Shown here in pieces: positions 45,337 through 55,913 of a stretch of DNA of 64,000 nucleotides. This DNA is from Porodaedalea pini (Eukaryota > Basidiomycota > Agaricomycetes > Hymenochaetales > Hymenochaetaceae), in contig NBAY01000005.1 in assembly GCA_002794775.1 (NCBI GenBank), positions 496,001 through 560,000 on the forward strand, given 5' to 3'. How positions within the stretch are numbered: position 1 is the first letter of the stretch; every line of letters starts with the position of its first letter. The notes under the pieces are model-generated. The model was not told the DNA's origin, searched no databases, and saw only the letters and a program-made list of their open reading frames with translations. The position numbers and the translations under genes are program-made.

Positions 45337-46912
45337 AGCCGTCGGGCGTCGGGAGCGCTAGTCGTCGGCCCCGCTCCTGCGTCGGGTTGGTGATCAATGT
45401 GACTCGACGTGGGGCGCCAATGAGTCAACGGGCAATGCCGAGGGTATGCCTAGAAAAGCAATTCCCGACTGGGAGCCACATGAACTTGATGACGTGATGA
45501 AGCACGCGCTTCAAGTCGAAACTTGCATGTCTACAAACAAATGCTTGCAAGCACACGCCTACACTTCGATATCTTTTCCTCACGCGAATTGTCTTCTCTT
45601 CTTCTCTTCTTCTTTTCAGCCAACCCTCATGAATCTCGAGAAAATTTCGTCTATATGTAGTATTTCTATCCCATAAACTGTGGGTCTTCGGGCGGCAGGC
45701 AGGATTTAACTTAGTCGTTCAAGGTCAAGAAATAATCAACAGCATCCTCAGGCTCCTATTTAGTCAGTTACCACACACAAAACCCAAAATAATCACTTCT
45801 GTTTATATTTCATATGAGCAACGAGGAGCATGAGATGAAGCTGTCGGGTCTGAGAAGCTGCGTTTATATCTCTGACAGGGTTACATACTCGATCCATGCC
45901 TACGCAGTTCTTTTTCTTGCTTCATAGAGTGAGAAAAAAGGTACTATGTCATCCCGAGTTTTTAAGGAAGGTATTTTCACAGTCCACCTCAACCTTTCAT
46001 TCTGGCAGAGGAAAATGCTATAAATGTGGGGGAAGGCAGGAGCTCTCGATCCGTTCTAGGACCCGGTAGCTCAGGATAAATTCTGTTGTTCTCCGAGAAA
46101 GTGCACCTTCGACGGATCGAATCCGAGTCTGAGCTGCTCTGTTTGCTGTTTGTCGCGTGAAGGAGCACGCGCAATTCGTGATCCCTTTGAGTCGAACAAG
46201 CGATCATCTCTAGCATCCACTCAAGTAATGTCCAGTTTTCAGACCTGATTTGATTCTTGTCTGATCGCTCAGATGATTATTCTTTCTATCATGAGAACAC
46301 GCTGCAACCATGTTTTCTTTCCAGCACCAGGATGAGCCTCCCAAAGCTGCCTCGTGTTTGGTGGAATCCCTCACTCTCTAGAATCTGCGACGAGTATGTG
46401 ATATCTGAAGATACAATTCAAGCTATGCCTTTGGGGAGCTGGAGTTTGGGGTATTCGATCTCTCTTGAGGGGCCAAGAGACGGGAAGTTAGTTCTTCCTT
46501 TCCAGAATGTACAACTTCATCTACACTCGATTTCACGCTGTATTGCTCTGTGCTCCTTCTGCGGTACGCTTAGCTCGAAATTCTTTCTACTCCGAAACGG
46601 CTTCATTGTTACCTCATGAGCGGACACGTTTTTTTAATAATCGGACGCCTTCGACATGGGTACTAGCGAGGGTATCGCGCAGATCAAGAAGAAGGCAGGA
46701 GGACGCACGCCGATCGGATGCCTCGAGGCACATGAGAGTCTTTGTGCCATGTCTTTTGGTGGATGCCTTTTCGAGAATTGCATAACTAAGAAAGATGACG
46801 CATGGTTGACCTGTTCAGAGGTCCCCCGAAGGTGACGTACAAAGAGGACGGAGGCGAACATTCATTTCACTCACTCGAAAACGTGCGCCTTTGACTGCGT
46901 TCCTTTGACTGT

Positions 46913-46919
46913 TATATAA
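46913..46919 (+). promoter_or_regulatory. TATA box of the HMG-box gene
   Basis: TATATAA 46 bp before the ATG at 46965. Its distance argues that the in-frame ATG at 46929 is too close to be used and supports the 46965 start. Confidence 0.55.
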
Positions 46920-46964
46920 GAGCGGTGGATGCTAAATCGGCACTGCTCGCGCCTACAGTTGACT

Positions 46965-48324
46965 ATGCATCAAGACCTCTGCACCATACGGATTTCTAAC
47001 TCTCACACGCCCCAATACGCACCACTACTCCAGAAATCGCTTTTCGACAGCTTCCAGGTTCCTATTCCTCCGCAACTCGCCATTTCTTTCAAGCCTACCG
47101 CAGCATCTGAACCGATGCCGACGCCTCCGCAGACTCCCCCGCTCCTCAGTTACTCGCCGAACGTTACGCCGTGCACATCCGCTGAGCCATCCCCCGCGCC
47201 CCCGCTCAGCATGCTCCCTAGCCCCGAAACTGAGCGTAAGCCTGTTCGGCCTTCCAGAACTTCGACGCCTAAAAGTGAACGAGAGGAGACGCACGTGCGA
47301 CGGCCCGCGAATCCTTTCATCCTTTTCGCATGCGAATACCGCAAAATGCACAAAGACGAGAACAAGAATAACCGGGAGCTCAGCAAGGAGGCCGGCTCAC
47401 TATGGAAGATCATGACTGACACGGACAAGTCGATTTGGAAGACTCGCGCTGCTGCGGTGAAAGAGAAACATACGAAGGACCATCCTGGCTATCGCTACCA
47501 GCCACGTCGACGCGAGACCCCTCGCCGTCCACATCGCCCGTCCGATGGTCAAAATCAGACAGGACCTTCCGTCATCGTTCTCCCGCCCACACCCGTCTCT
47601 ATGCCTCGAAAGTCGGCTGTTGGTCCTAAACGGACAACGCGTAAAATCCCTAGCTTTAAAGAAGATGAGGACACTGTTGTCGATCGGTCGATCCTCAATT
47701 CGCCTACGCGTCGCATAACTAAATCCGACGCTAGGCCGCGCGACTTCACCGAGTTGCCCCTAGTCCATACTCCACATATGGGATCTGAACTTGTGCGCAT
47801 ATGATATCCATTGCATCCCTCCCACCCTAATACTAACAGGTCTACTTTCAGACTCCCCCGCCTCTGACGCTTCCTCAGCCTGCGTCTTCTACAGGGCCCA
47901 TTGCCGGACCTAGCTCAACCGCTACTCAACTTCCATATCGTACATCCAATGCCACTGTCTCTTATCTCGCCCAACCATGGATGGACTTTCCCCAAGAGGT
48001 GCGATCTAATGTTTATGGATTTTCCTCACACAGTGTTTCACCAATATCAACGGGCAGCGATGGAACAATATGCCTTTGTCATTCCCAGACCTCGTTCCGG
48101 CGGGTTGGGATCAGGATATTCCCCCTTCTCACCAGTTTATGTTTGGAACGGGCGCTAACGAAGCGGATCTCCAAGTCTCTATGGCTGGTAATGATGATGA
48201 TTCTGCATTTTTCAACCATTGCAGACGGCCTATCTTCGCTGATCCATGCGGCGCGATTTCAAATGGGCGTAGCTCTCCCTTCCATTCGTTTCTCGACAAC
48301 AATGGCTCGTCTAACGGAGCATAG
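46965..48324 (+). CDS. HMG-box (MATA-HMG/Sox-type) transcription factor
   Basis: Sequence-specific HMG protein, a class that includes fungal mating and sexual-development regulators. Exon 1 46965-47792, exon 2 47852-47998, exon 3 48034-48324 keep one frame (421 aa), but the second intron would be only 35 nt. The HMG box is HVRRPANPFILFACEYRKMH, KDENKNNRELSKEAGSLWKI, MTDTDKSIWKTRAAAVKEKH, ending with a basic PGYRYQPRRR, as in the single-box MATA-HMG class. Flanks are Pro/Ser/Thr-rich. No homeodomain or pheromone genes are nearby, so a mating-type locus is not indicated. Confidence 0.85.
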
Positions 48325-48956
48325 GTTTCGTTTCCATCCCTCCCTCTCTCTGCTCCCCATTAAACTTATCTAATCACACTGTTTCTTTTGCATCCCGATT
48401 TCCACCGGCTTTCGTCTCGCTATTTGCTTTATCTCTTATTCCCGCTAAACCATCTAGTCGAAATCGCAACAATCCCGGAGACTGTATCGATCACTCGCAT
48501 GTTTGTACGATATATCATCACTAGCTGTCCGCACGTATTACAACACCCGCACTTGACTCGTAGACTTGTATGTAGACAATTCTCACCTTCAGTATTTATA
48601 AATTCATCGTATCCCCTGCAATAAATAAGTAGTAGAAATAACGTCTTTGGATGTTTTTATTCGGTCTTGTTTTATCTCTAGAATTGTCGGAAGTATTTGT
48701 TAGTATCAGCTTTTTATATATGTTTCGCTCAGTAGAGCGTGGAACAAAGAGAACCGTCCGAGTTCTAGCAAATCAGATGGACTTCGAAAGTGCGCGACGC
48801 GACGCGTTTTCGTCACGTGCCCGGCCACAGCAGGCGTCCGACAGGTGCGACGACTGCTTTCACTTCCTCAGTGCAGGTCTATACAATCACGACACGATTA
48901 GGCCGATCCAAAAGTTTGTATAACAGAAACTCCATCGTTCTGTGTGAATTGGCAAG
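48325..48956. other. Intergenic region / TRS31 promoter
   Basis: 632 bp. GTCACGTGC (CACGTG at 48814-48819) lies about 140 bp upstream of the TRS31 start. No gene seen. Confidence 0.5.
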
Positions 48957-49840
48957 ATGTCGTACACGCAACCGCTTAACCCACGAATGTCCGTACTTTC
49001 GAGTGCTTCCGTCTCGTCAGACCACTTCTCGCCAGCGTCGAGCACGACCCGCTTCTCGTTCCCCAATGCAGCACCGACTACGACAAACCTAGCGGCAATA
49101 TGGAAGATGCGGCCGAATATCTACGAGCGGAATCTCAACAAGACGCGCACAGCGGAGGTCTCGCTCTCGTCGTATGCTTTCCTGTTCTCAGAGATCGTAC
49201 AGTATACGCAGAAGCGCGTCAGTGGTATCGGTGACCTCGAGCGAAGGTGTGTATATGATGATCTGTGCTATGTCTGGATGCGGAGCTTATTTCTGTGTAC
49301 TCAGACTAAACGTGCTGGGATATCGTATAGGCACACGCGTGCTGGAGCTGATGACCTGGAGGGTAGAAGCACAGTCAAAGGCACCAAAACGCGAGATTCG
49401 TTTCCTGCCTGCTCTGATGTCTATACACACGCAAGTCTGGCGAACTGTCTTTGGGAAACCAGCAGACGCGATTGAAAAGAGTGTAGAGCATGATGACGAA
49501 TGTAAGTCGCGCCTCACACTCTGAAAATCGAAGCTCATGTAGTTCAAGATATGATTATTGACAATGACCCTCCTATTACACGGTATATCTCTGTTCCACG
49601 GGACATGAGCCAGCTGAGCTGTTCATCGCTCACTGCGGGAATAGTTGAGGCTGTTCTAGACGGGCTTGGCTTCGTAAGCTCGTCGTTGCACACATTTATA
49701 TTCCTGCCTAATCTTCCTATTTTTTCCAGCCCGCACGGGTCACGGCGCATAGCACCCCGACTGATGCAATTCCTACGCGGACAACCATTCTTATTAAACT
49801 CGAGCGGTCTGTCATCGAACGGGAAGAGGCATTCAAGTGA
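48957..49840 (+). CDS. TRS31: TRAPP complex subunit 5 (Trs31)
   Basis: Bet3-family subunit of the TRAPP tethering complexes (Rab GEF for ER-Golgi traffic). Exons 48957-49246, 49305-49501, 49543-49673, 49730-49840 join in phase (242 aa). Signatures: NIYERNLNKTRTAEVSLSSY, AFLFSEIVQYTQKRV, LNVLGYRIGTRVLELMTWR, EIRFLPALMSIHTQVWRTVF, ISVPRDMSQLSCSSLTAGIV, EAVLDGLGFPARVTAH. A ~50-residue Ser/Pro leader precedes the Bet3 domain, as in other fungal Trs31. Confidence 0.95.
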
Positions 49841-50021
49841 TGTTATGGTTACGATACTTTGAACTATGATTCATGGTTTGTAGGTTATTTTGGTTTTGTG
49901 CACTCTCTTCTAAATTTTGAAGCCGATGGGTTATGTAATCACATTTGCTATCTTATCGAGATGATATTCTGCCATGCTCTTTGTCTCGCACCGCGACGTG
50001 CTCTCTTGAAGTCTGACTGAA

Positions 50022-51087
50022 ATGGCCAGCATTAATCGACTGCATATCTCTCCCGCGTTGATGAATTCTTCATGTGCTTGGGCATCGGAAGAGAAGCAGC
50101 TTCATGAGCTCTACGAATGTGAATTTACAGGCGCGGTTACTACTCGGACGGCCACACTGAACGGGTTCCCAGAAAACTTCCCTGCAGTGCACACAGTAAG
50201 CTGGTCAGTATGTCCGAGCTCTTAGCCATTGATTATGCTTATAGGTAGCTTTCTCTGCTGAGTCCGTATCTTCTGTGAACTCGTATGGATACTCCCCACA
50301 CCCCCTTTCCCGGTATCTGTCATGGATCGAGTCTCTCCTTCAAAGTAAGGGAGCGATAAAACCGATCATTATCAGTATAACTTCGGCGGCTCCGTCAGAA
50401 CTCAAGAATATGGTCGAGGCAGTCCAGCAACTGCGCCAGAAACTCGGAGACATGGATGGCGAGTCAAGCAGGATCGGAATAGAGCTTAATACGAGCTGTC
50501 CGAATATCGCACATGCCCCACCGCTCGCTTATACACCTGCCGCACTCAGTCCTCTCCTCGCAGTGCTCGCGATGGCCTATTGGTCCGATCGGACGCTGAC
50601 TGTTGGTCTAAAACTCCCGCCCTATACATACGCGACGCAATTTACAGATGTACAAACCCTTATCGCCAGTCTTTCTAGAGACATTGACGGCGAGCGTTAT
50701 AACCCCATTGCATTTCTTTCATGCACAAACACGCTTGGATCAAGCCTCCTCTTCGCGGAGCAATCACTCGCCGCTGAGGAACTAGACACGAAGTTGCCAG
50801 ACGGCAACTTTCCATTTGCTTTGCCGACACCACTCGGTGGACTCGCAGGAGAAGCTATACACGCGCTTGCGCTCGGGAACGTCTATTCCTTTGCTCAACT
50901 TCTATCAAACTCCACAGATCCGGGGCTTCGTCGAATAACGCTCGTAGGCATTGGTGGCGTTACTACTCCAGCCGCTGCTGCTCGTATGCGGCATGCGGGA
51001 GCTAAAGTGGTTGCGTGCGCAACCTTGCTTGGCCGCGAGGGCGTGCATGCCTTCGAGCTGTTATCGCATGCATCTAGTGTGCCTTGA
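50022..51087 (+). CDS. URA1: Dihydroorotate dehydrogenase, class 1A (cytosolic, fumarate-type)
   Basis: Oxidises dihydroorotate to orotate in pyrimidine synthesis with FMN. Exons 50022-50195 and 50245-51087 (338 aa). N-terminus NRLHISPALMNSSCAWASEE carries the class-1 substrate loop and has no mitochondrial presequence. ELNTSCPNI contains the catalytic-base Cys position of class 1A. VGLKLPPYT, LSCTNTLGSS and TLVGIGGVTTPAAAARMRHA form the FMN/phosphate-binding barrel end. Similarity is to S. cerevisiae Ura1-type enzymes rather than the membrane-bound class 2, an assignment based on Cys versus Ser and the lack of a presequence. Confidence 0.9.
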
Positions 51088-51501
51088 AAAGGCATGAAGA
51101 AGGCGTGATGTCAGGCTTGAGCGATCCCTCTTTGTCGAGATCAACCCGCAGGCGGTTAGGATCGTAATAATAATATGTACATGCTTTTTTCTACGTGCAA
51201 GCAAAATGCCACTATCTATCAGGCTCTCACAATTACCTGTCTGTGCAGACAGGTGGTGAAGCTACGAAGCCGACTTGCAAAATTAAACAGCGTGCTACAA
51301 ATTTGCCTCCATACAAAGGATAGTCCCGCTATCGTCTACGATCAAGACGGGTACCAAATATCAACTGAGCCTGAATCAAGGGATCGGCAAATCAATGCAT
51401 TGCTGTAGTGCTCTAAGGTGATGTAGAAATGTTCGAACTTTGTACGATATGGAACTGAGAAATCATTAGGCAAATGGGAAAAGAGCACGTCGCCATCCTG
51501 A

Positions 51502-52851
51502 TTAACTCCCATTACAGATACACCAAAGGAAGTTCAACGATGCAGAGTTTGTAATAGCTGTAGTGTGCATACGTGCACGGCGCAGCAGACTTCGTCCACA
51601 ACGCGTAGTAAAGCTATCATGAAGACGCTCGCCGAGAGATGGATGCCTTGAAGGCTGTGGAACTCTGCGAAGAGTCAGGTTTCCCAGATCAGACGCCCTC
51701 GAATCAAAAGTAAACTCGTAGACCGAATGGAAAATTTCCGCTTCCTGTCTATCAAGCAATTGCACTCCAATAGTGATCGCCGCGATTCCGCCACTGCTTG
51801 TACCCTTCCAGGAAAGGTCACATACGGATGGCTTCCAAATCGACCTTATTAGGCGCGAGGCGGAATCTACCAAAGGGAGGGAGCATTCCTTAAGGTTGTC
51901 CACAGAAACTGTAGTGAACTTTATTTCCCGGGCTAAGAGTTGTCGGAGTCAACGACGTTGAGCGTATATTCCTCTCGATAGCCAGATCCTTCAAAGGCGG
52001 TGTCAATTACACGCACATAGAAAAGACAGTTCCGCCATAACTCCAACCCATGGAATACGCTGTCGTAGTCCTCAGATTCCGGCTATGACCATCACTTTCT
52101 ATCCTTTCTTGCTTCGAATCAGAGCTTACTTACTGCAGTGGCTTCTATAGCGTGCCCTTTCCTCCAGTCAACTACCGTGATGGAGTCAACGCTCGGTGAG
52201 GAAGCATAATCACCGTTTATTCGAGGATCACCATTCAAGCCTGAATCTCCCTGATAATCGGTAGCAAAAGCCAGACTTGACACAAACCGACAAGACTCAT
52301 ACATGGTATGTGTGAATTGATGAACTTCGAGAGTACTTCCGGACAGGAATACCTTGGTTTAGACGAGCATAGAAACAAATTTGAAAGAAAGGAGACTTAC
52401 AAGCTCTGAATCAAAGACTTCACTATAACCGCGTTGACGGATCCACCTTTGTTAATCTCAAAATTAAAGCCCTCCAGGTCATGTTCTCGTGACCCAAGGC
52501 TGTTCACTTCATAAGACCAGACGCAGACATTGCTGTGGTACAAGTCCAACATCCGAACTACGCTGTCCGGCATTCTAACAAAAGATATTGTCCCCCGAGA
52601 GAAAGCTTGATATCATTTGTGTATGGAACTATTTCGACCGCATCCTGCGTTGGTTCATGCAGAACGATAGTTGCCCTCAGTACGTACGATGGCGATACTT
52701 TTATAAGCTGCTCATACGAGCGTATAGCGCCGACAACTAAGACTCGTAACTGCTGGCAAGACAGTGCGTCTATATATATATGCGGAGGGAGGTCTGGTGC
52801 GCAGGGTTGGTCGAATTTTCGCAGCTGAGCCAACCAGAGGGAGCGTGACAT
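51502..52851 (-). CDS. Hypothetical protein, possible F-box-like family (locus B); exon structure unresolved
   Basis: Minus-strand segments form a plausible intron-rich gene: 52851-52558 (LPPHIYIDALSCQQLRVLVV, SLGGQYLLLECRTA), ~52520-52400 (SYEVNSLGSREHDLEGFNFE, SVNAVIVK), 52304-52119 (SCRFVSSLAFATDYQGDSGL, DSITVVDWRKGHAI) and 51903-51502 (GIAAITIGVQLLDRQEAEIF). The pattern of LSxGGxYLLLE, VWSYE-like and ITVVDWR blocks suggests a beta-propeller-like F-box family. Its start and splice chain are not resolved and it could be a pseudogene. Confidence 0.4.
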
Positions 52852-54095
52852 GACTTCGCCACGCAGATAGGAGCACGTCTTGAATTAGAATTTTGTGTTT
52901 GTGAGCAGATCGAACCCTTTCTCAACTAATGGCATAAACACACCCGCTCGACATTCAAGACAGCCTTTACCTTTGAGATAGACAGGATGTTCAACAGAAG
53001 TTCTTGCGGGATATCATGCAGAAGGCGGCGCCTCGTAAAAGTTTGCGACATTATCAGCACCCAGAAAAGTTAGGTACAGAAATCAGCAAGTACGATACTT
53101 AGCAGGGTGCGAGTACTACTATGGTGGAAGTGCCAGCCTTTGCGATACTTACGTCATTCTTGCAGCACGTGGGCGCGACGCGTCGGCTAGACGCGACTCA
53201 TCCAGCACCTCCCTGGCATCGACAATACTTACAATCTTCGACACGCATTCTTCTTACGTTCACCCCCTTTTCCATTCAGCATGAACTTGAGTACTAAATC
53301 AAACTTTATCCCCTTGTTTCTTCTCAGCTATACACATGGCAGTGAGGCTCATAGTTTCTTACCCTCACGGATCGCAGTGGGACCGCGATCTGGTTCGTTA
53401 TCATCGTACGGTGGCCTATAGCAGAAAGGCAGAGATAACAAGATCTTCCTTCGTGAAGAAGGGTTTTCGGAGATTATATTCCTTGGATCAGGTAGTTCAA
53501 CAACTAAACTTTTGCTGCTTGTGCGCAGACGACTCCTCGAACACAGCTCGTGCTTCTCGATCGTCCTTTCCCATTCGTCAGCCTAGGATTAGCAAACTCA
53601 AATATATCAATCCCTCAGCTCTCCCGGATGATTGGGTTGCGCTTGTTTCTTGGAACTGATTTCGTATGTGCTGGACGAAACAGACGTTTCATCCAGCTCC
53701 GTAACACCATTCGAATCGCTTGTGCGGAGCACACACCCCGGGAAAAACGTGTAACCATTCTGTCATGTCTATAGTCTGGTCTTCTCCAGATCTCAACTCC
53801 GGTACAAACTACCTTGGTCTTGATTGACGCTGACGCTCTCGCCCTATTCGTAGACACGCAACTCGTCTTGACGCGTTTCGCTCAATCCCAATAGTACCGC
53901 AATCAACACAGAAAGATTCTTGTGGCGTATTGCGGTGCGTTGCGTACTCTGCCTTCCCAACAGCGCCTCTGATCGATATCCTTGCACCGTATTATCTGGG
54001 CGTCAAACTAGTGGACAGCCTCACAAACTTCTATAAAGCCAGCTGTTGTTGCGCTTCGTTCTATTCTGCATCTTTCGCCTCTCCTGTATCACCTC
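52852..54095. other. Region without a supportable gene
   Basis: 1.2 kb. It includes a CACGTG (53166-53171). Open frames at 53336-53659 and 53550-53774 encode no recognisable domain and cannot be joined convincingly; an unrecognised multi-exon gene is possible. Confidence 0.4.
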
Positions 54096-54263
54096 ATGTC
54101 ATCGCACGAGCAGCAGCAGCTCAATGTCTGTCTTATCGAGGATTTAAAGTTGCTATTGTTTTTACAGGCCGTCTTATTTTTGGTCGATCTGGCACTTCAC
54201 CTGCTCGTGATGGCCGCAGTCTTCTACTACCGAGACGTGCTGATATCCGTCATTGCATCATAA
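54096..54263 (+). CDS. Small putative single-pass membrane protein (55 aa) or terminal exon of an unresolved gene
   Basis: ATG-to-stop frame encoding a hydrophilic start (MSSHEQQQLNVCLIEDLK) followed by a strong membrane helix (LLLFLQAVLFLVDLALHLLV) and YYRDVLISVIAS. The same frame stays open ~100 nt upstream without an ATG, so it may be the last exon of a multi-membrane-span protein whose other exons I cannot define. Confidence 0.3.
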   Translation: MSSHEQQQLNVCLIEDLKLLLFLQAVLFLVDLALHLLVMAAVFYYRDVLISVIAS

Positions 54264-54453
54264 CGCTCCCATCTGTTCTTGGTGTAAGTCTACAGGCCAT
54301 TGCGAATACATAATTTAGTGCGACGTTTGCTCGATGCAACAGAGCCAAAGTCAATCTGATCCAAGTCCATCCACAGAATACCATCCGCAAACTCAGCGAC
54401 AGAGAAGAGAAATAGACGACAAACATAAAGCAGTGTGAAAAAGAACTGCTGGC

Positions 54454-55527
54454 TCAGCCCTTGGGTCGCATCGAGAATTTATCCAACTTTTTGCGTAACA
54501 GGTGGTCGACGGGAATCCCGACTGTTCCTAACATGTCATCCACTTCCACAGCCATCTTCCGCCGCTCCTCTAGTGAATCCACATCCTTAGACTCGATAAA
54601 CTCTTTCACCGCACGCGCGAGACGTGACTTCGGACCGGCACTATCACCATCGGCCGTCACCGCGCCGGGAGGCTTTTTGTACTTCTTCTTGCCCTTCTTA
54701 CCCTTCGGCACAGCGAGCAGTGGCTTAATGACTTCCTCGCGGAAACGGCGATCCCCCATAGACGAGAGTGGAACGATGCGATCGGGCGCGCTGGCGGCTT
54801 CCGCTGCCGCCTCCGCCCGCGCGAGTGCCTCGGGCGGCGCGCCCTCGATGTAGCCCCACCTTCCTAGCTCCGCGAGGCGACGCTCGCGGAGGCGTACAGC
54901 GAGTTGCTCTCGCGGGTGGTCCTCTTCAATTGCCTGTGCGACAGCATCGAGAATGTCAGCGAGGCGCAGCCACCCGCGATCCTCCTCCACGGCACGCTTG
55001 ACGTAGTGTCGATTTACGTAGTTAAGCAGACGGTGGACGGCTCCCGTACCAGCGTGATAGCGTTTGAAGCATGGCAAGAGATAGTATAAGAGGCTAGCGT
55101 CGTCGACAGGAGCGCTAGCGAGAAGTTCCTGGCAGATTTCGGAGTAGTACTTGTCGAGTTTCTCATAGAGATCCGCGCCGTGAGGGTTGCCTGGGGGCGT
55201 AGATGGGTGGCCGCCATTGGCGAGAATGTCGACGCCTTTGGGACGTGGTGCGGCAAGGGCGTCGACACCGAAACGACCGACAGAGGTGAAGTAGTTATAG
55301 ACAGCGGTGTGAATGCCCATGTGGTATGCAACGTCGATAGCAGGTGCGCGCTCGGGATTGTTGGTAGGCGCACGGACAAGGTGGTCCAGAGCAGGTTCGA
55401 GGTAATTCCAAAGTGAAGCAAAGGACGCTGAGGGGTTGGCACTCCCTGCAGAAGGGTTTGGCATCGGGGGTATAGGCGCGCTGTCGATGGCCCTTCCCTT
55501 GCCCTTCGAACTGCTTGATGCCGCCAT
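54454..55527 (-). CDS. Cullin-repeat-only protein (N-terminal cullin domain, no cullin-homology/neddylation domain)
   Basis: Single exon, 357 aa. Residues ~38-215 match the first cullin repeats: SLWNYLEPALDHLVRAP, MGIHTAVYNYFTS, GADLYEKLDKYYSEICQELL, LLYYLLPCFKRYHAGTGAVH, RLLNYVNRHYVKRAVEEDRG. The C-terminus is Ala/Glu-rich then Lys-rich (KGKKGKKKYKKPPGA) and ends FSMRPKG; there is no cullin-homology, Rbx-binding or neddylation motif. In cullins this N-terminal region binds Skp1/BTB adaptors, so it could bind adaptors without ligase activity. Neighbours include a BTB-domain gene on the opposite strand. Confidence 0.85.
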   Translation of the reverse strand: MAASSSSKGKGRAIDSAPIPPMPNPSAGSANPSASFASLWNYLEPALDHLVRAPTNNPERAPAIDVAYHMGIHTAVYNYFTSVGRFGVDALAAPRPKGVDILANGGHPSTPPGNPHGADLYEKLDKYYSEICQELLASAPVDDASLLYYLLPCFKRYHAGTGAVHRLLNYVNRHYVKRAVEEDRGWLRLADILDAVAQAIEEDHPREQLAVRLRERRLAELGRWGYIEGAPPEALARAEAAAEAASAPDRIVPLSSMGDRRFREEVIKPLLAVPKGKKGKKKYKKPPGAVTADGDSAGPKSRLARAVKEFIESKDVDSLEERRKMAVEVDDMLGTVGIPVDHLLRKKLDKFSMRPKG

Positions 55528-55913
55528 GATCGCCGCTAACTAGAGAGGACACAGCGCGCAGGAGGCCTGTTAGACGTTGTCAGCTCTCCCGCCGACGACG
55601 AGGGCGATAACGAGCACTCACTGCAAACCGAGCGTGGACGTGCCCGGTGGAAGCAGACCCAAGGGAGAAAACTATTGCTGCCGGCTTTTCGGCCGGAAGT
55701 TCAAATATGTCAACAATGTTTGTTTGTTGACGACTTGGACGACGGCGACAACGACGAAGACCTGGTCGACGTCACCGACGATGAACAGCACATAAAAACA
55801 AAGAGACACGGCGAGCGTGAACTTGCATCTATCTTGAACTTAACTCTACTGGCACGGGTTCCGGGTTCATCTTGGCACACGCACGGCGGCAGAGTCAGAC
55901 ATCCTTAATAATT
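55528..55913. promoter_or_regulatory. Divergent promoter region, cullin-repeat gene / BTB gene
   Basis: 386 bp between divergent starts. It contains GACGACGGCGACAACGACG-type trinucleotide-rich DNA (55735-55780). No TATA box close to either ATG. Confidence 0.4.

Larger units (their letters stand above)
45258..46964. other. Long intergenic region between PARP and the HMG-box gene
   Basis: 1.7 kb shared by two divergent genes. It holds the PARP TATA-like element (45329-45336), CT-rich tracts near 45590-45620 and the HMG-gene TATA box (46913-46919). A 120-codon open frame at 46257-46619 has no recognisable features and is not annotated as a gene. Confidence 0.5.

Noticed and set aside
46060..46140. 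Possible tRNA (GGTAGCTCAG-like A box and GGATCGAATCC-like B box)
   Set aside because: The T-stem and acceptor stem do not pair and the B box departs from consensus at a key base.
46257..46619. 120-codon frame upstream of the HMG gene
   Set aside because: No domain, no splice partners, and it lies in a low-complexity promoter region.
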